Shown: positions 1 through 11,112, numbered from the stretch's first letter. The stretch is DNA of 64,000 bases from Prochlorococcus sp. scB243_495K23 (GCA_000635495.1 JFLW01000089.1:1-64000), one strand, 5' to 3'. Numbers and translations: made by a program. Notes: generated by a model not told the origin, from the sequence alone.

Positions 1-63
1 GAAATAAAAATGATAGACTTTCCCTATATAGATATTCCTCCTAAGATTGTTTTTGTCCAGTAA
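1..63 (+). CDS. C-terminal fragment of an upstream gene (partial at window edge), ...MIDFPYIDIPPKIVFVQ*
   Basis: Open frame from base 1 to TAA at 61-63, just upstream of panC/cmk. Confidence 0.4.
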   Translation, partial: EIKMIDFPYIDIPPKIVFVQ

Positions 64-98
64 TTATCTATCAAATAGATTTATTTTTTAAAAACAAA

Positions 99-1631
99 GT
101 GAAGAAAGTAATCATAAGGAAAACTGAAGAAATAGAAAATTGGAGGAGAAATATAAATAGTGAAATTAACTTCATTCCAACAATGGGTAATCTTCATGAT
201 GGTCATATTAAACTTATATCAACAGCAAAAAATGACAATTCTAATGTTAATTTAGTAAGTATTTTTATTAATCCACTTCAATTTGATAACAAATTAGATT
301 TAGAGAATTACCCTAAAACAATTGATAATGATATAAAAATCTCTTTTTCAAATGGCGCAGATGCTATCTTCATCCCAAGTAATGAAGATATATATCCACC
401 GAATAATAAAAATATTAAATTCCTAAAAGCTCCAAATGAATTATCTTCTGCATTATGTGGATTAAATCGAATTGGACATTTTGATGGCGTTTGTACAGTA
501 GTTTATAGATTACTTAATCTCATCAAGCCAAAAAATCTTTACTTAGGAGAAAAAGATTGGCAACAACTTTTAATTTTAAAAAATCTTGTCTTTAGAATGA
601 AATTAGATGTTGCTATTAAATCCATTCCTACACAAAGAGATTTTGATGGAATTCCTTTAAGTTCACGTAATGTACATTTATCAAAAAACGAAAGAAAATT
701 GATTAGTTTTTTTTCAAGTGAGTTATTAGAAGCAAAAAAAAAATTTCAACAAGATAAAAAGATCAATTTAAACCAAATAATTAAGAAGCTATCAGCAAAA
801 AAAATTTCAATTGAATATTTAGAACATTTACACCCTCATACACTCCAAAAAGCGAGACTTGAGGATAATATTTCGTTATTGGCTGGTGCGATAAAATGTG
901 GAGAGACAAGATTAATTGATCACGTTTTTCTAATGAAAAGAAGGCCGATTATTGCAATTGATGGTCCTGCAGGTTCAGGTAAAAGTACTGTAACAAAGTT
1001 AATAGCGAAGAAACTTAAACTTTTATATTTAGATACTGGCGCAATGTACAGGGCATTGAGTTGGCTCATGATAAAAGAAAGTATTAACTATAAAAAAGAA
1101 AAAAATTTACAGAATATTCTTAAAGGTATATCTATAGTTTTCAAGTCGAATACAAATTCACATCAGGATGTTTATATTAATAACTACTGTGTTACTGAAG
1201 AAATTAGGTCGCAAGAGATAAGTTCCATCGTTTCTAAAATTTCCTCAATAAAAGAAGTAAGAGAATTCTTAGTAGAAGAACAAAGAAAAATTGGAGAATC
1301 AGGCGGACTTGTAGCTGAGGGAAGAGATATAGGAACTACTGTTTTTCCTCATGCAGAACTTAAAATATTTTTAACTGCTAGCATCGATGAAAGAGCAAAA
1401 AGAAGAAAATCTGATAAAAATAGTAAAGACTCACAAGAAATAGACCTTCATACATTAAAAGAACTTATAAAGAAAAGAGATTTTGAAGATTCCAATAGAG
1501 AAATTTCGCCTCTAATTAAGGCGAATGATGCAATAGAAATTATTACCGACGGATATACAATTAATGAGGTAGTGGATAAAATTATTGACCTTTACAATGA
1601 CAAGATTCCTAAAGAGACTGAGATCAAATAA
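99..1631 (+). CDS. panC/cmk: Bifunctional pantothenate synthetase / cytidylate kinase
   Basis: N-term PTMGNLHDGH (PanC); C-term IAIDGPAGSGKSTVTKLIAKKLKLLYLDTGAMYRAL (Cmk); GTG start. Confidence 0.95.
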   Translation: MKKVIIRKTEEIENWRRNINSEINFIPTMGNLHDGHIKLISTAKNDNSNVNLVSIFINPLQFDNKLDLENYPKTIDNDIKISFSNGADAIFIPSNEDIYPPNNKNIKFLKAPNELSSALCGLNRIGHFDGVCTVVYRLLNLIKPKNLYLGEKDWQQLLILKNLVFRMKLDVAIKSIPTQRDFDGIPLSSRNVHLSKNERKLISFFSSELLEAKKKFQQDKKINLNQIIKKLSAKKISIEYLEHLHPHTLQKARLEDNISLLAGAIKCGETRLIDHVFLMKRRPIIAIDGPAGSGKSTVTKLIAKKLKLLYLDTGAMYRALSWLMIKESINYKKEKNLQNILKGISIVFKSNTNSHQDVYINNYCVTEEIRSQEISSIVSKISSIKEVREFLVEEQRKIGESGGLVAEGRDIGTTVFPHAELKIFLTASIDERAKRRKSDKNSKDSQEIDLHTLKELIKKRDFEDSNREISPLIKANDAIEIITDGYTINEVVDKIIDLYNDKIPKETEIK

Positions 1632-1633
1632 AT

Positions 1634-2107
1634 TCAAGAAATACTTTCCAAAAAACCTTTTACAGAGTCTTCTAGAATATCAAGGACATAATCAAAGCCC
1701 TCATCACCTCCAAAATATGGGTCAGGAACTTCTTGATCATTAAAAACTGATCTAAAATCTTGTATTTTTTTTATTGCTGCAAAACCAGTTGAAGCTGTTC
1801 TATTTTTAAGATCTTGAATATTTTTAAAATTTGAATCGTCCATCGCAAGAATATAGTTAAATTCGTCAAAATCTTTGCTATTAATTTGACGAGCCTTGCT
1901 TAAGATATTTATATCTCTTCTTTCTGCCGCAATTCTCATCCTAGAGTCAGCTTTTTTTCCAATATGCCAACTCCCAGTTCCAGCAGAATCAACAATAAAA
2001 GCATCGGTTAATCCATTTCTTTCAAGTAGTCTTATAAAGATAGCTTCTGCTGCAGGAGACCTACAAATATTTCCCAAACATACAAAAAGAACAGAAATTT
2101 TATTCAT
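1634..2107 (-). CDS. Low molecular weight protein-tyrosine phosphatase
   Basis: VLFVCLGNICRSPAAEAIF P-loop; DPYFGG motif. Confidence 0.93.
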   Translation of the reverse strand: MNKISVLFVCLGNICRSPAAEAIFIRLLERNGLTDAFIVDSAGTGSWHIGKKADSRMRIAAERRDINILSKARQINSKDFDEFNYILAMDDSNFKNIQDLKNRTASTGFAAIKKIQDFRSVFNDQEVPDPYFGGDEGFDYVLDILEDSVKGFLESIS

Positions 2108-2139
2108 ATGATTTCAAATTCCAGTTGATTATAAGACTT

Positions 2140-2901
2140 TTAAGTAGTAAATAAAACTTCTTCAATTAAAGATTCAGTAAATTCTTTACCAAACAAACTC
2201 GACAACATTGGCCTTGCTGGATCGTTATCTCTTCTATAATTCAAATAATTATTTTGACCGTTTATTAATTCTTTTTGCAGTTCAATATTGACTTCTTTGC
2301 TTTCGAAAAGAATTTCCAAATACAAATCAAGATATTTCTTAAATGAGGTATAGAGCTGATTAGTAATTAAAAAATCACTTCTTTCTTCTTTTGGTAATTT
2401 TGACCATATTACTCCTGGAGAAAAAAATCTAGCTACCTCCGCAGACATTTTTTCAGCTAATGGGAGTGATGAATGGCAATGATTTTTGAATTTTATAAGT
2501 TTTTCTAATAACTCATTATTGTATTGATTTTGTATTTTTAATGAAGGCTGAAAATCTAACACTATTAAATAACTATTAGGTAGAGAAACAAAATCTACTC
2601 CAAAAAATGGGACGTTATAAATAGTATTAGGAATAATTAAAAAATTTAAAACAGAATAATTTGGACTATTAATACAAACTGCCCTTGCGAATTGAATTCT
2701 TTTTTTATGCGTTACACCCCAAGTAGATAGATTCACATTCTTTTTTGATTTCTTTGAACCATAAGTTGAATCTTTATAAGAATATTCCGAGGGTATTTTT
2801 TTTTCTAAACAGTTATATTTACTTAAGTTGTTTGTTAAATATTTTAAGAAAATATGCCATCTCCAATCTTTCCTATAAAAAATAGTATCTTGTATTAACA
2901 T
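2140..2901 (-). CDS. pebB: Phycoerythrobilin:ferredoxin oxidoreductase
   Basis: Ferredoxin-dependent bilin reductase family features ([21 protein letters not shown]), adjacent to pebA and ho1. Confidence 0.88.
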   Translation of the reverse strand: MLIQDTIFYRKDWRWHIFLKYLTNNLSKYNCLEKKIPSEYSYKDSTYGSKKSKKNVNLSTWGVTHKKRIQFARAVCINSPNYSVLNFLIIPNTIYNVPFFGVDFVSLPNSYLIVLDFQPSLKIQNQYNNELLEKLIKFKNHCHSSLPLAEKMSAEVARFFSPGVIWSKLPKEERSDFLITNQLYTSFKKYLDLYLEILFESKEVNIELQKELINGQNNYLNYRRDNDPARPMLSSLFGKEFTESLIEEVLFTT

Positions 2902-3612
2902 TCAATGAATAATCTCATTATTTAATGTAAAAAGAAATTTATTGATAAATTTTTTTGTCCATTTTTCTCCAAAAAAAGATTTAAACAATTTATCTGCAGG
3001 GTCTTTTTCAAAACTGTACTTATCATATTTAATTTGATTAATCTTTATTTCTTCTGCATTTAAAAATTGATTAACAGGATTCGATTTATAAATATTCAAA
3101 TAATTATTTACAAATGAATGGAATATATTATTTAAATCTCTATCAAGATTTAATTTATTTCCTCTACATATAATCACCCATGGGGAAAAATACTTTTTTG
3201 AATCATATATATTCTTCATTTTATTATTATCAAATGCAGAATATTTTTTCTTAATACTACCTAAACTTGAACAATATTTTTCAAGATATTTGCTTTCTTG
3301 AATTAAAGGTTGATAATCAAGTATTGCTAATAACTTTTGAGAAGTTCCAAACCATAAAATATCAGCTCCTAAAATAGGAAATTCGCTATCAAAATTAGGA
3401 TATGCGACCGTATTAAACACTTGCAGTTTTTTGCCACCATCTAATCTTGTTATTCGCCACTTTCTATATTCGGGAGATGAAAAAAGCCAATTTTTAATAA
3501 TATATTTTGAGTCTTCATTGTGATGTTCTTTGAATTCACTAGATATTTGTACCTCATGTCCATTTAATTGATCAATATTGGTTTTAAGGAAATCAACTAA
3601 TGAATCAAACAT
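2902..3612 (-). CDS. pebA: 15,16-dihydrobiliverdin:ferredoxin oxidoreductase
   Basis: Bilin reductase family ([36 protein letters not shown]), operon with pebB/ho1. Confidence 0.88.
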   Translation of the reverse strand: MFDSLVDFLKTNIDQLNGHEVQISSEFKEHHNEDSKYIIKNWLFSSPEYRKWRITRLDGGKKLQVFNTVAYPNFDSEFPILGADILWFGTSQKLLAILDYQPLIQESKYLEKYCSSLGSIKKKYSAFDNNKMKNIYDSKKYFSPWVIICRGNKLNLDRDLNNIFHSFVNNYLNIYKSNPVNQFLNAEEIKINQIKYDKYSFEKDPADKLFKSFFGEKWTKKFINKFLFTLNNEIIH

Positions 3613-3617
3613 AAATA

Positions 3618-4328
3618 TTAGGTCTCGGTACTTCCTTTCCTAACTTTTTTTGTAATGTAATTGAATACAATCTTGCCTAAAACAGCAATCAAGTTACCTT
3701 CAAGCTCCTTAAACATTTTCATATTGTAAGTAAAAGCTTGATTAGCTTCATCAATAATTTGATCAGCCGTATTTTGATTTATTGGAAGTTGATTCAAAGT
3801 AAGGGAATATTCTTCTTTGAATTTTTTTTCATCAGCAATTAATTCAAACTCATAAAAATTTAAACCATCATTTCCCTGCAAATTTAATGCTTTTTTAGCG
3901 ATCCTTTTCAAGATTTGCCCCCCAGATAAATCTCCTATATAGCGAGTGTAGTGATGACCAACTAAGAGCTCTGGTGAATTTTTTGCGACCTCTCGGATTC
4001 TTTCAACATATTCTTTTGCTGAGTACGAAATATTAATTTCATTCTTCCAGTTTTCACCAAAATAAAATTTAAGATCATTTACAAGAGTTTCTTTCCTGAA
4101 TAATGATTTAAAACCTATAGGTTTTATGACGGGATGTTCCTCATTGACCAGTCTTTCAATTTCCTCTTCCATGGCTTCATAAACAAAATATAAATCACTA
4201 ATTAATTTTCTATAAGATTTTTTTTCAACAACTCCTTTTAAAAAACAAGCCACAAAGCCAGTATTTTCTGCCATAGTGTGGGATTTTTTTGTCCCTTCTC
4301 TTAATTGTCCTGCAAGAGCAACTGCCAT
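3618..4328 (-). CDS. ho1: Heme oxygenase
   Basis: [44 protein letters not shown]. Confidence 0.95.
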   Translation of the reverse strand: MAVALAGQLREGTKKSHTMAENTGFVACFLKGVVEKKSYRKLISDLYFVYEAMEEEIERLVNEEHPVIKPIGFKSLFRKETLVNDLKFYFGENWKNEINISYSAKEYVERIREVAKNSPELLVGHHYTRYIGDLSGGQILKRIAKKALNLQGNDGLNFYEFELIADEKKFKEEYSLTLNQLPINQNTADQIIDEANQAFTYNMKMFKELEGNLIAVLGKIVFNYITKKVRKGSTET

Positions 4329-4385
4329 AAATTTTGGATTATTTTTGTAATTGTGTTTAATCTACAAGAAAAATACATAAAACAG

Positions 4386-4847
4386 CTAATTTTTGTTACC
4401 AGCAGATGTTGTAGAGAATAGCTTATAAAGTTCTTTACAAACCAAAAACAGATTATCTTTTTGTTCCTTTTGCGGTAGATGAGTGCCAGTCATTTCCCAA
4501 TCGCCGATGGTAGCCACTCTCCATCTCTCGGAGGGAACAATCATACCTCGCATTATTATTCCCAACAATTTCGGGACTCTGTCATTACTATCATTTTCAA
4601 TTCTTAATTGTAAGAGTATCGCTCTACATTCAATAAGAGGACTCCAACCAGGAAAATGAAACGCAAAATCAATAGTATCTTGCATAGATTCATTTGTATT
4701 GTCCCAGGGACTAAAGTTTACGCTTGCATCTGGAAAATATTTCCGAAATAAAGCTGCAGTAGAAGCAATTTTATTAGCTATCTCAACATTACTTACATTT
4801 GAACTCGCATTCATAAATGGCTGAGTATTTTTTTTTGAAAATGACAT
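4386..4847 (-). CDS. Conserved cyanobacterial hypothetical protein
   Basis: 153-aa ORF filling the gap between ho1 and icd; no recognised domain. Confidence 0.75.
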   Translation of the reverse strand: MSFSKKNTQPFMNASSNVSNVEIANKIASTAALFRKYFPDASVNFSPWDNTNESMQDTIDFAFHFPGWSPLIECRAILLQLRIENDSNDRVPKLLGIIMRGMIVPSERWRVATIGDWEMTGTHLPQKEQKDNLFLVCKELYKLFSTTSAGNKN

Positions 4848-5026
4848 AATTTGCTTTAACTTGCTTATTAACTACTTTTTCTTTTAATAAAGATGTTGAA
4901 ATGCTGATCAATAAACTATTCTCTATTCACATTTGACTAATAAATTTCTAGGTTTTAAAGAAAATAACTCATCGCAAATTAAAATACTATGAGCTTCAAA
5001 GAGTTATCTTTTATTAATTCAATGCT

Positions 5027-6451
5027 ATGCCAAAATTTGAAAAATTAACTTTACCTAGTGAAGGCGAGATAATAACTTTTAATCAAGGCAAACCCAATGT
5101 TCCTAATAATCCAATTGTCCCATTTATAAGAGGTGATGGTACTGGAGTTGATATTTGGCCTGCTACTCAAATCGTTCTTGATTCAGCGATTAAAAAAAGC
5201 TATGAAAATGAAAGAAAAATTAAATGGTTTAAAGTCTATGCAGGAGATGAGGCTTGTGAACTTTATGGAACATATAACTATCTCCCTCAAGATACTATTG
5301 AGGCAATCAGGCACTTCGGCGTAGCTATCAAAGGTCCTTTAACGACTCCCATCGGTGGAGGTATTAGATCTCTTAATGTTGCTTTAAGACAAATCTTTGA
5401 TTTATATAGTTGTGTTAGACCATGCAGATATTATTCAGGGACTCCAAGCCCTCACAAAAATCCCCAAAATCTGGACGTTATTGTTTATAGAGAAAATACT
5501 GAAGATATCTACATGGGAATTGAATGGGAAGCCGAGGATAATAATTGTCTTGAATTAATTAATCACTTAAATAATGTTGTAATACCAAATAGTAAAAATT
5601 TAAAAAATAGATCCATACCCAACGGATCAGGAATTGGAATCAAACCAGTAAGCAAATCTGGAAGCCAAAGGCATATTAGAAAGGCCATTGAACATGCTAA
5701 AAGATTATCAGGAGATAAAAGGCATGTGACTCTTGTACATAAAGGGAATATTATGAAATATACCGAAGGCGCATTTAGAGATTGGGGTTATGAATTGGCA
5801 GTCAATGAATTTAGAGAAGATTGCATTACAGAAAGAGAAAGCTGGATTTTAGATAATATTCATAAAAATCCAGAAATTACAATTGAAAATAATGCCCGAA
5901 AAATCGAACCAGGTTTTGACAAGCTTACAAATAACAAAAAAGCATTCATTTGCGAAGAAATTAAAGAAGTAATTACATCAATTTCAAATTCGCATGGAAA
6001 CGGAAAATGGAGAGAACTTATTCTTGTTGATGATCGGATAGCTGATAGTATATTTCAACAAATTCAAACTAGACCTCAAGAATATTCAATTCTTGCAACA
6101 TTAAACCTCAATGGAGACTATGTTTCTGATGCAGCTGCAGCAATTGTTGGAGGCCTAGGTATGGCTCCTGGTGCAAATATTGGGGATAATGCAGCAATTT
6201 TCGAAGCTACCCATGGTACTGCGCCAAAACATGCAGGCTTAAATAAGATTAATCCAGGCTCAGTAATTCTTAGTGGTGTAATGATGCTTGAATATTTTGG
6301 TTGGGATGAAGCAGCTAACTTAATTACAAATGGTTTAAGCAAGGCAATAGAGCAAAAAAAAGTCACCTATGATCTAGCACGCTTAATGGAACCTAAAGTA
6401 GAACCTTTGTCTTGCAGTAGTTTTGCTGAAGAAATTATCTCAAATTTCTAA
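5027..6451 (+). CDS. icd: NADP-dependent isocitrate dehydrogenase
   Basis: IPFIRGDGTGVDIWPA-type N-term; YRENTEDIYMGIEW; ATHGTAPKHAGLNKINPGSVILSG. Confidence 0.96.
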   Translation: MPKFEKLTLPSEGEIITFNQGKPNVPNNPIVPFIRGDGTGVDIWPATQIVLDSAIKKSYENERKIKWFKVYAGDEACELYGTYNYLPQDTIEAIRHFGVAIKGPLTTPIGGGIRSLNVALRQIFDLYSCVRPCRYYSGTPSPHKNPQNLDVIVYRENTEDIYMGIEWEAEDNNCLELINHLNNVVIPNSKNLKNRSIPNGSGIGIKPVSKSGSQRHIRKAIEHAKRLSGDKRHVTLVHKGNIMKYTEGAFRDWGYELAVNEFREDCITERESWILDNIHKNPEITIENNARKIEPGFDKLTNNKKAFICEEIKEVITSISNSHGNGKWRELILVDDRIADSIFQQIQTRPQEYSILATLNLNGDYVSDAAAAIVGGLGMAPGANIGDNAAIFEATHGTAPKHAGLNKINPGSVILSGVMMLEYFGWDEAANLITNGLSKAIEQKKVTYDLARLMEPKVEPLSCSSFAEEIISNF

Positions 6452-6453
6452 TT

Positions 6454-7803
6454 TTAGAAATTAGTTTTATTTTCAAAAACTTTCCAAATATTCACAAGTG
6501 AATCTTTAGTGCCAATGTTTCCAGGATGTGTAACAACAGGAAGTTTTTCGCCATTTTTTAGGTTACAAGTCACCACTGAAATGCCAGTTAAAATCTGTCC
6601 TTCAAGATAAACATAATCTGCATTAAGTCCATTACTAAGAATCAAATTTGTTGTTATTCCACCTTTTGAAATCAAATATCCTATTTCATATTTCAAATCT
6701 GCAACTAATTCAGCAATAAAACAAGCGAGTAAATTATAAAAATTAAATAGTTCAGAAGATTCTAAAGATATAAATTTTCTCGAAGTAAACAAAACAGGAG
6801 TTTTCCCTTTCTCAAAAGAAAATCTAATTTCTTTTAAAAATTTATTTTTAAACAAATTCCTTCGCTTCTGATTATTATCTGATGAAGTAATTTTAAATAA
6901 TTCAAAAACATCTAATTCAACTGGATTGCAATTAGTTATCTCTAATAAATTATTCAATTGTATTGTTGAAAGTTCTACATAAGATCCAACAATTATCAGT
7001 CCTGGAAGAAAACTCCTTTCTTTATTTCTTATTCTTAAATTAGAGAAAAATATTTCACTCTGAGAGAAACTTTTTTTATCAGAAATTGAACTTACAAAAC
7101 TTGCTGCAGTTCGAAAAAGGAATTTTTTTTGTTTAATTAATTTTTTAATTACTAAAGAAAATTTTTTTAGTTGAGAATAATTTTCTACATCTACAATTAC
7201 ATGTTTATTATTCTTCAAGTTCTTTAGTTTTTTGAAAACAATATTATTTTCTTCATCATTTAGCATTTCAATATCTGACAATAAAAAATTTTGAATATCT
7301 TCAAAATTTATTTGCGATTTACTCTGCTGAAATAAAAGCTTCTTGACATTACTTGTCTCATATCCAAAAATTTTATCTTTTGCAAAAATTGTTTGACTTA
7401 TAGGAGTTTTATCAACAAAATGAGCTCCATTAATTGTTAATCTTTTACCCTCTATGAAAGCTGGAATATGAAAAGTAGCATCAAAAGGACCTAAGCAACT
7501 ATTTAGAGCAATTGGCTCTAAATAGTTATGTCCTCGAAGAGTAGAGTCTCCTCTACTTATAAAAATAATTTCTTCTTCATAGGCTTGAGAAGTAATTACA
7601 TTCTTAAGATTTTTGCAAATTTCCTTTATTGTTGATTTCGCATCATTTTCCGACAGTGACCTTGTATTAGCCAAAATAAAAAATAAATTAGATTTAGATT
7701 CAAAACCTTTGACTAAAGTTGAGCAGTCCCACTTAAGCAGTAATAAGCAATCATGAACAGTTTGAGAGCCTGTGGGATCATCATCTATAACGACAAATTT
7801 CAT
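6454..7803 (-). CDS. Four-carbon acid sugar kinase family protein (DUF1537-type)
   Basis: N-term VVIDDDPTGSQTVHD; C-term ISKGGITTNLILS and LPVVTHPGNIGTKDSL. Confidence 0.8.
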   Translation of the reverse strand: MKFVVIDDDPTGSQTVHDCLLLLKWDCSTLVKGFESKSNLFFILANTRSLSENDAKSTIKEICKNLKNVITSQAYEEEIIFISRGDSTLRGHNYLEPIALNSCLGPFDATFHIPAFIEGKRLTINGAHFVDKTPISQTIFAKDKIFGYETSNVKKLLFQQSKSQINFEDIQNFLLSDIEMLNDEENNIVFKKLKNLKNNKHVIVDVENYSQLKKFSLVIKKLIKQKKFLFRTAASFVSSISDKKSFSQSEIFFSNLRIRNKERSFLPGLIIVGSYVELSTIQLNNLLEITNCNPVELDVFELFKITSSDNNQKRRNLFKNKFLKEIRFSFEKGKTPVLFTSRKFISLESSELFNFYNLLACFIAELVADLKYEIGYLISKGGITTNLILSNGLNADYVYLEGQILTGISVVTCNLKNGEKLPVVTHPGNIGTKDSLVNIWKVFENKTNF

Positions 7804-7816
7804 AAGTATTGCAAAA

Positions 7817-8671
7817 TTACTTAAGAGATTTTATTTGTATTGAGGCATTTAACCTTTTACTATCATTTGAAGGGATCATAATGTTTCTAAATCCCTCAAC
7901 AAAAGAATTTCGGGGACTAGTCCAAGGTTCGAGACATATCATTCTTCTTGGGGGATCACTCCAAATAACGCCTAGATCAAAAGGATATGGATGATTTAAA
8001 GTTACCTCTCTTTTAAAAATTTTATCTCGAAAAGAGCTTCTACCGGAAGTATACATTAGAAGATCAACTCCTAAATTAATTTTCTTTAATTCATCCAAAG
8101 TATTACTTATAGTATTTCTTTCTTGATCCTGACAATTAAGTGGATTATCAATAAACTCTAAATTTTTGAAATCTGAAACATTAAAATAAGGATGCAAACC
8201 AAAATTTATAGGCATAGCAAAGTCTGTTTGATTATGGATTGAAATTTTAAATTCTAAAGAATTAATTTTTAAAATTACTTCTATTTTTAGTTCGAAATCG
8301 AAAGGATAATATTTTTTGGTTTTTTTAGATGCATTTAAGAATAAGCATAAAAATTTTTCATTTTCATTGAAGGAGTATTCCCATTGCGAATCCCTAGCGA
8401 AACCATGTTGTGGTAATTGCAAATAACCATTTCCAAATACTGAACTAGAGGTATTAAGATTTCCGCAAATTGGGAAAAGAATTGGAATACCTCCCCTAAT
8501 ACTTTTTGTCTTGTCCATAAATCTTTTTTCATCGAAATAAAGTATTTCATTACCCTCCGAAACCCAATTTGTAATAACGCCTCCTCTGTTAGGACAAAAT
8601 TTAATGTAATTATTTTTATCTAATTGAAAGACAAAAATTCCTTGGTCCTTATTAGATGATTCAAGTTTCAC
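7817..8671 (-). CDS. Aldose 1-epimerase / galactose mutarotase-like protein
   Basis: RGGIPILFPICGNL; GLHPYFNVSD; RMICLEPWTSPRN. Confidence 0.85.
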   Translation of the reverse strand: MKLESSNKDQGIFVFQLDKNNYIKFCPNRGGVITNWVSEGNEILYFDEKRFMDKTKSIRGGIPILFPICGNLNTSSSVFGNGYLQLPQHGFARDSQWEYSFNENEKFLCLFLNASKKTKKYYPFDFELKIEVILKINSLEFKISIHNQTDFAMPINFGLHPYFNVSDFKNLEFIDNPLNCQDQERNTISNTLDELKKINLGVDLLMYTSGRSSFRDKIFKREVTLNHPYPFDLGVIWSDPPRRMICLEPWTSPRNSFVEGFRNIMIPSNDSKRLNASIQIKSLK

Positions 8672-8680
8672 GATTATATC

Positions 8681-9580
8681 TTAAAGAGAATCAACCCAAT
8701 CCAAAATATGCTGATTAACTAATTCAGGTATTTCATCATGAGGACAATGTCCTGCATCAAGAATAATTTCTTTTGTATTCTTTGGTGTAAATTTTTTATA
8801 TAGATTTCTTTTTTTTGGAGTGTTCATCCATGGATCTTTCCCTCCCCAAAGAAGTAACAATGGTGCATTTAGTTTTGAGAATAGCTTATCCAACGGCAAT
8901 CCCTGAGGCCCTGAAGGGTTAAATACACTTCTAAAAACATTAAAAGCCCCGAAATCTAGAGAAGGCTTTCTTATTGACTCAACTAAAAAATCATCAACAT
9001 TTTTTTTATCAACATAAACTTGATTTAAAGTTTTTTTAATATTTTTTGGATTTCTCATATTCTCAAAAATCAAACGTTGAAGAACAATATTTTTCAAAAA
9101 TATGCTGGCAACTGTTTCAATTGAAGTTTGCAACATATTCTTTTTGATAGTTTTTTCTTCACTAAAATATCCAGCAGCATTAAGTAAGATCACTCCTGCG
9201 TTTAACTCATTTAATTCTGCACCAGCTGCTAAGGCGGCATAACCACCTAATGAATTTCCAACAACAATTGTAGGTTTTTTTATTTTATCTTTTACATAAG
9301 CGACAACCTGATCTTTCCATAAAGATCCTGAGTATTCGACGTCTTGAGGCTTAGGACTTTTTCCAAAACCAAGTAAATCCATAGCATGAACTTCGTATTT
9401 CGTACTCAAAACAGGGATATTAAATCTCCAATGATCCGTAGAAGCACCGAAACCATGAATTAATAAAATTGCACATTCTTTTGATATTTGCTCGGGCTTA
9501 GCGGAAACTGTATGAATTGGGTAATTTAAAAAATTCCAGTTATAATTAACATCATTATCTAAAATAGCTGATTTTTCCAT
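8681..9580 (-). CDS. Alpha/beta hydrolase
   Basis: LLIHGFGASTDHWRFN; VVGNSLGGYAAL nucleophile elbow; AGHCPHDE catalytic His. Confidence 0.92.
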   Translation of the reverse strand: MEKSAILDNDVNYNWNFLNYPIHTVSAKPEQISKECAILLIHGFGASTDHWRFNIPVLSTKYEVHAMDLLGFGKSPKPQDVEYSGSLWKDQVVAYVKDKIKKPTIVVGNSLGGYAALAAGAELNELNAGVILLNAAGYFSEEKTIKKNMLQTSIETVASIFLKNIVLQRLIFENMRNPKNIKKTLNQVYVDKKNVDDFLVESIRKPSLDFGAFNVFRSVFNPSGPQGLPLDKLFSKLNAPLLLLWGGKDPWMNTPKKRNLYKKFTPKNTKEIILDAGHCPHDEIPELVNQHILDWVDSL

Positions 9581-9621
9581 TCATTGAAATCGAGTTTGTT
9601 TGATTCTAGTAAAATTATTTC

Positions 9622-10989
9622 CTAAAGAAGACCCACAGGATCAGCTGCAACATCATCTGAAATTTTATTGCCATCATTTGGGGGCTTGTCTTTCAGCACA
9701 ATTCTTAAGAGAACAGGTGCAAGAAATGTAGTTCCTATAACCATTAATAAAATTGCCGCCTCAAGAGAAGGAGTTAATAACTTAGCGCTTGTTCCTAGTC
9801 CAAGAAAAATTAAACCAACCTCTCCTCTAGGCATCATGCCCAAGCCTACAACTAATCTATTTGTAGGTTTATCACTTGAAAATACCCAACCTGCTGCAAT
9901 TTTTCCAATAATCGCAACAACTAATAAAAATCCTGCAACTACAAGAGCTGATCTACTTGTTGGATCAAGTGGATTGATAACGGATAAATCCATTCCAGCT
10001 CCAACTAATACAAAGAAAATAGTTGCGAATAAGGAAACTAAAGGTAAAACCGATTGTTGTATTGCATGATTATTTTTAGAACTACTAAGAATTAATCCAG
10101 CTGCAAAAGCCCCTAAAGCTGCTTCTAATCCAATGGCTGTTGCCACGAAACAACACAATACAAGTATTACAAAAGAAGCTACCACTACTGCTCCAGGAGC
10201 CTTTAATCTATCTAATAACCAATCAAAACCTGGAGCTGCTGTTCTACTTAATGCAATAGCAGCAATAACAAATACTACAGCTGCTGCAACTAACTTAACG
10301 ATAGGAGCAATTTCTAAAGAACCTCCTGCAGCAAGAGCGACTACAACTGCAAGAATAACAATGCCCAAAATATCATCTAAAACAGCCGCGCCAATAACAA
10401 TCTGTCCTTCTCTAGTTTTTAAATATCCCAATTCTCCAAAGACACTTGCAGTAATTCCTATACTTGTTGCTGTCATAGATGCTCCAGCAAAAACTGCTGG
10501 AATTAGATCTACTTGAAAAATAAACATTAATCCAAGAGTCCCAAAGGCAAAAGGTAAAATTACACCAGCCATAGCAACAGTGAAAGCCTGAGCCCCGACA
10601 GCTACTAATTCCTCTAACTCACTTTCTAACCCTGTTAAAAATAAAAGAGCATATAACCCTAAAGTTGCTACTGCTTGGAGGGATGGAAAGCTTTCGAAAT
10701 AAACATCAGGTACAGCTTCTGGTGGGATTGAAGCTAATGAACTAATAACATTTACAAGCCCTTCATTTAATTCGGTTCCAGCTGAGGGCGGTATCAATAA
10801 ATGGAATCCTGATGCTCCTATAACAACACCCGCAAGAAGCTCACCTACAATAGTTGGCAAACTTAGTCTTACTAATACTTCTGCTAATGCTCTTGCTGCT
10901 AAAAATATCATTAGAAATCTTATAACTCCTATCAACGTTTCAGCAACTTCTAAATCATGCGCACTTAATTCAGCAAGTAAAGAGTACAT
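9622..10989 (-). CDS. Na+/H+ (CPA2/NapA-type) antiporter
   Basis: Highly hydrophobic 455 aa; LPTIVGELLAGVVIGASG; AAVLDDILGIVILAVV; MMPRGEVGLIFLGLG. Confidence 0.92.
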   Translation of the reverse strand: MYSLLAELSAHDLEVAETLIGVIRFLMIFLAARALAEVLVRLSLPTIVGELLAGVVIGASGFHLLIPPSAGTELNEGLVNVISSLASIPPEAVPDVYFESFPSLQAVATLGLYALLFLTGLESELEELVAVGAQAFTVAMAGVILPFAFGTLGLMFIFQVDLIPAVFAGASMTATSIGITASVFGELGYLKTREGQIVIGAAVLDDILGIVILAVVVALAAGGSLEIAPIVKLVAAAVVFVIAAIALSRTAAPGFDWLLDRLKAPGAVVVASFVILVLCCFVATAIGLEAALGAFAAGLILSSSKNNHAIQQSVLPLVSLFATIFFVLVGAGMDLSVINPLDPTSRSALVVAGFLLVVAIIGKIAAGWVFSSDKPTNRLVVGLGMMPRGEVGLIFLGLGTSAKLLTPSLEAAILLMVIGTTFLAPVLLRIVLKDKPPNDGNKISDDVAADPVGLL

Positions 10990-11112
10990 TTAAGTGTAAA
11001 AAATAAACTACCTAATTGGAAGATAGTTTATTGAGGGCCCACTTTAAGAAATATGTAAGAAAAAAGCAAAAATACTCAACAAGTGTGGATCTGAAGTTAC
11101 AACAAAGAAATT

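Noticed and set aside
9668-10516. Long + strand ORFs (133 and 127 aa) antisense to the antiporter
   Set aside because: Shadow ORFs of a Gly/Ala-rich membrane protein on the opposite strand; low-complexity Thr/Ala/Pro translations with no domain.
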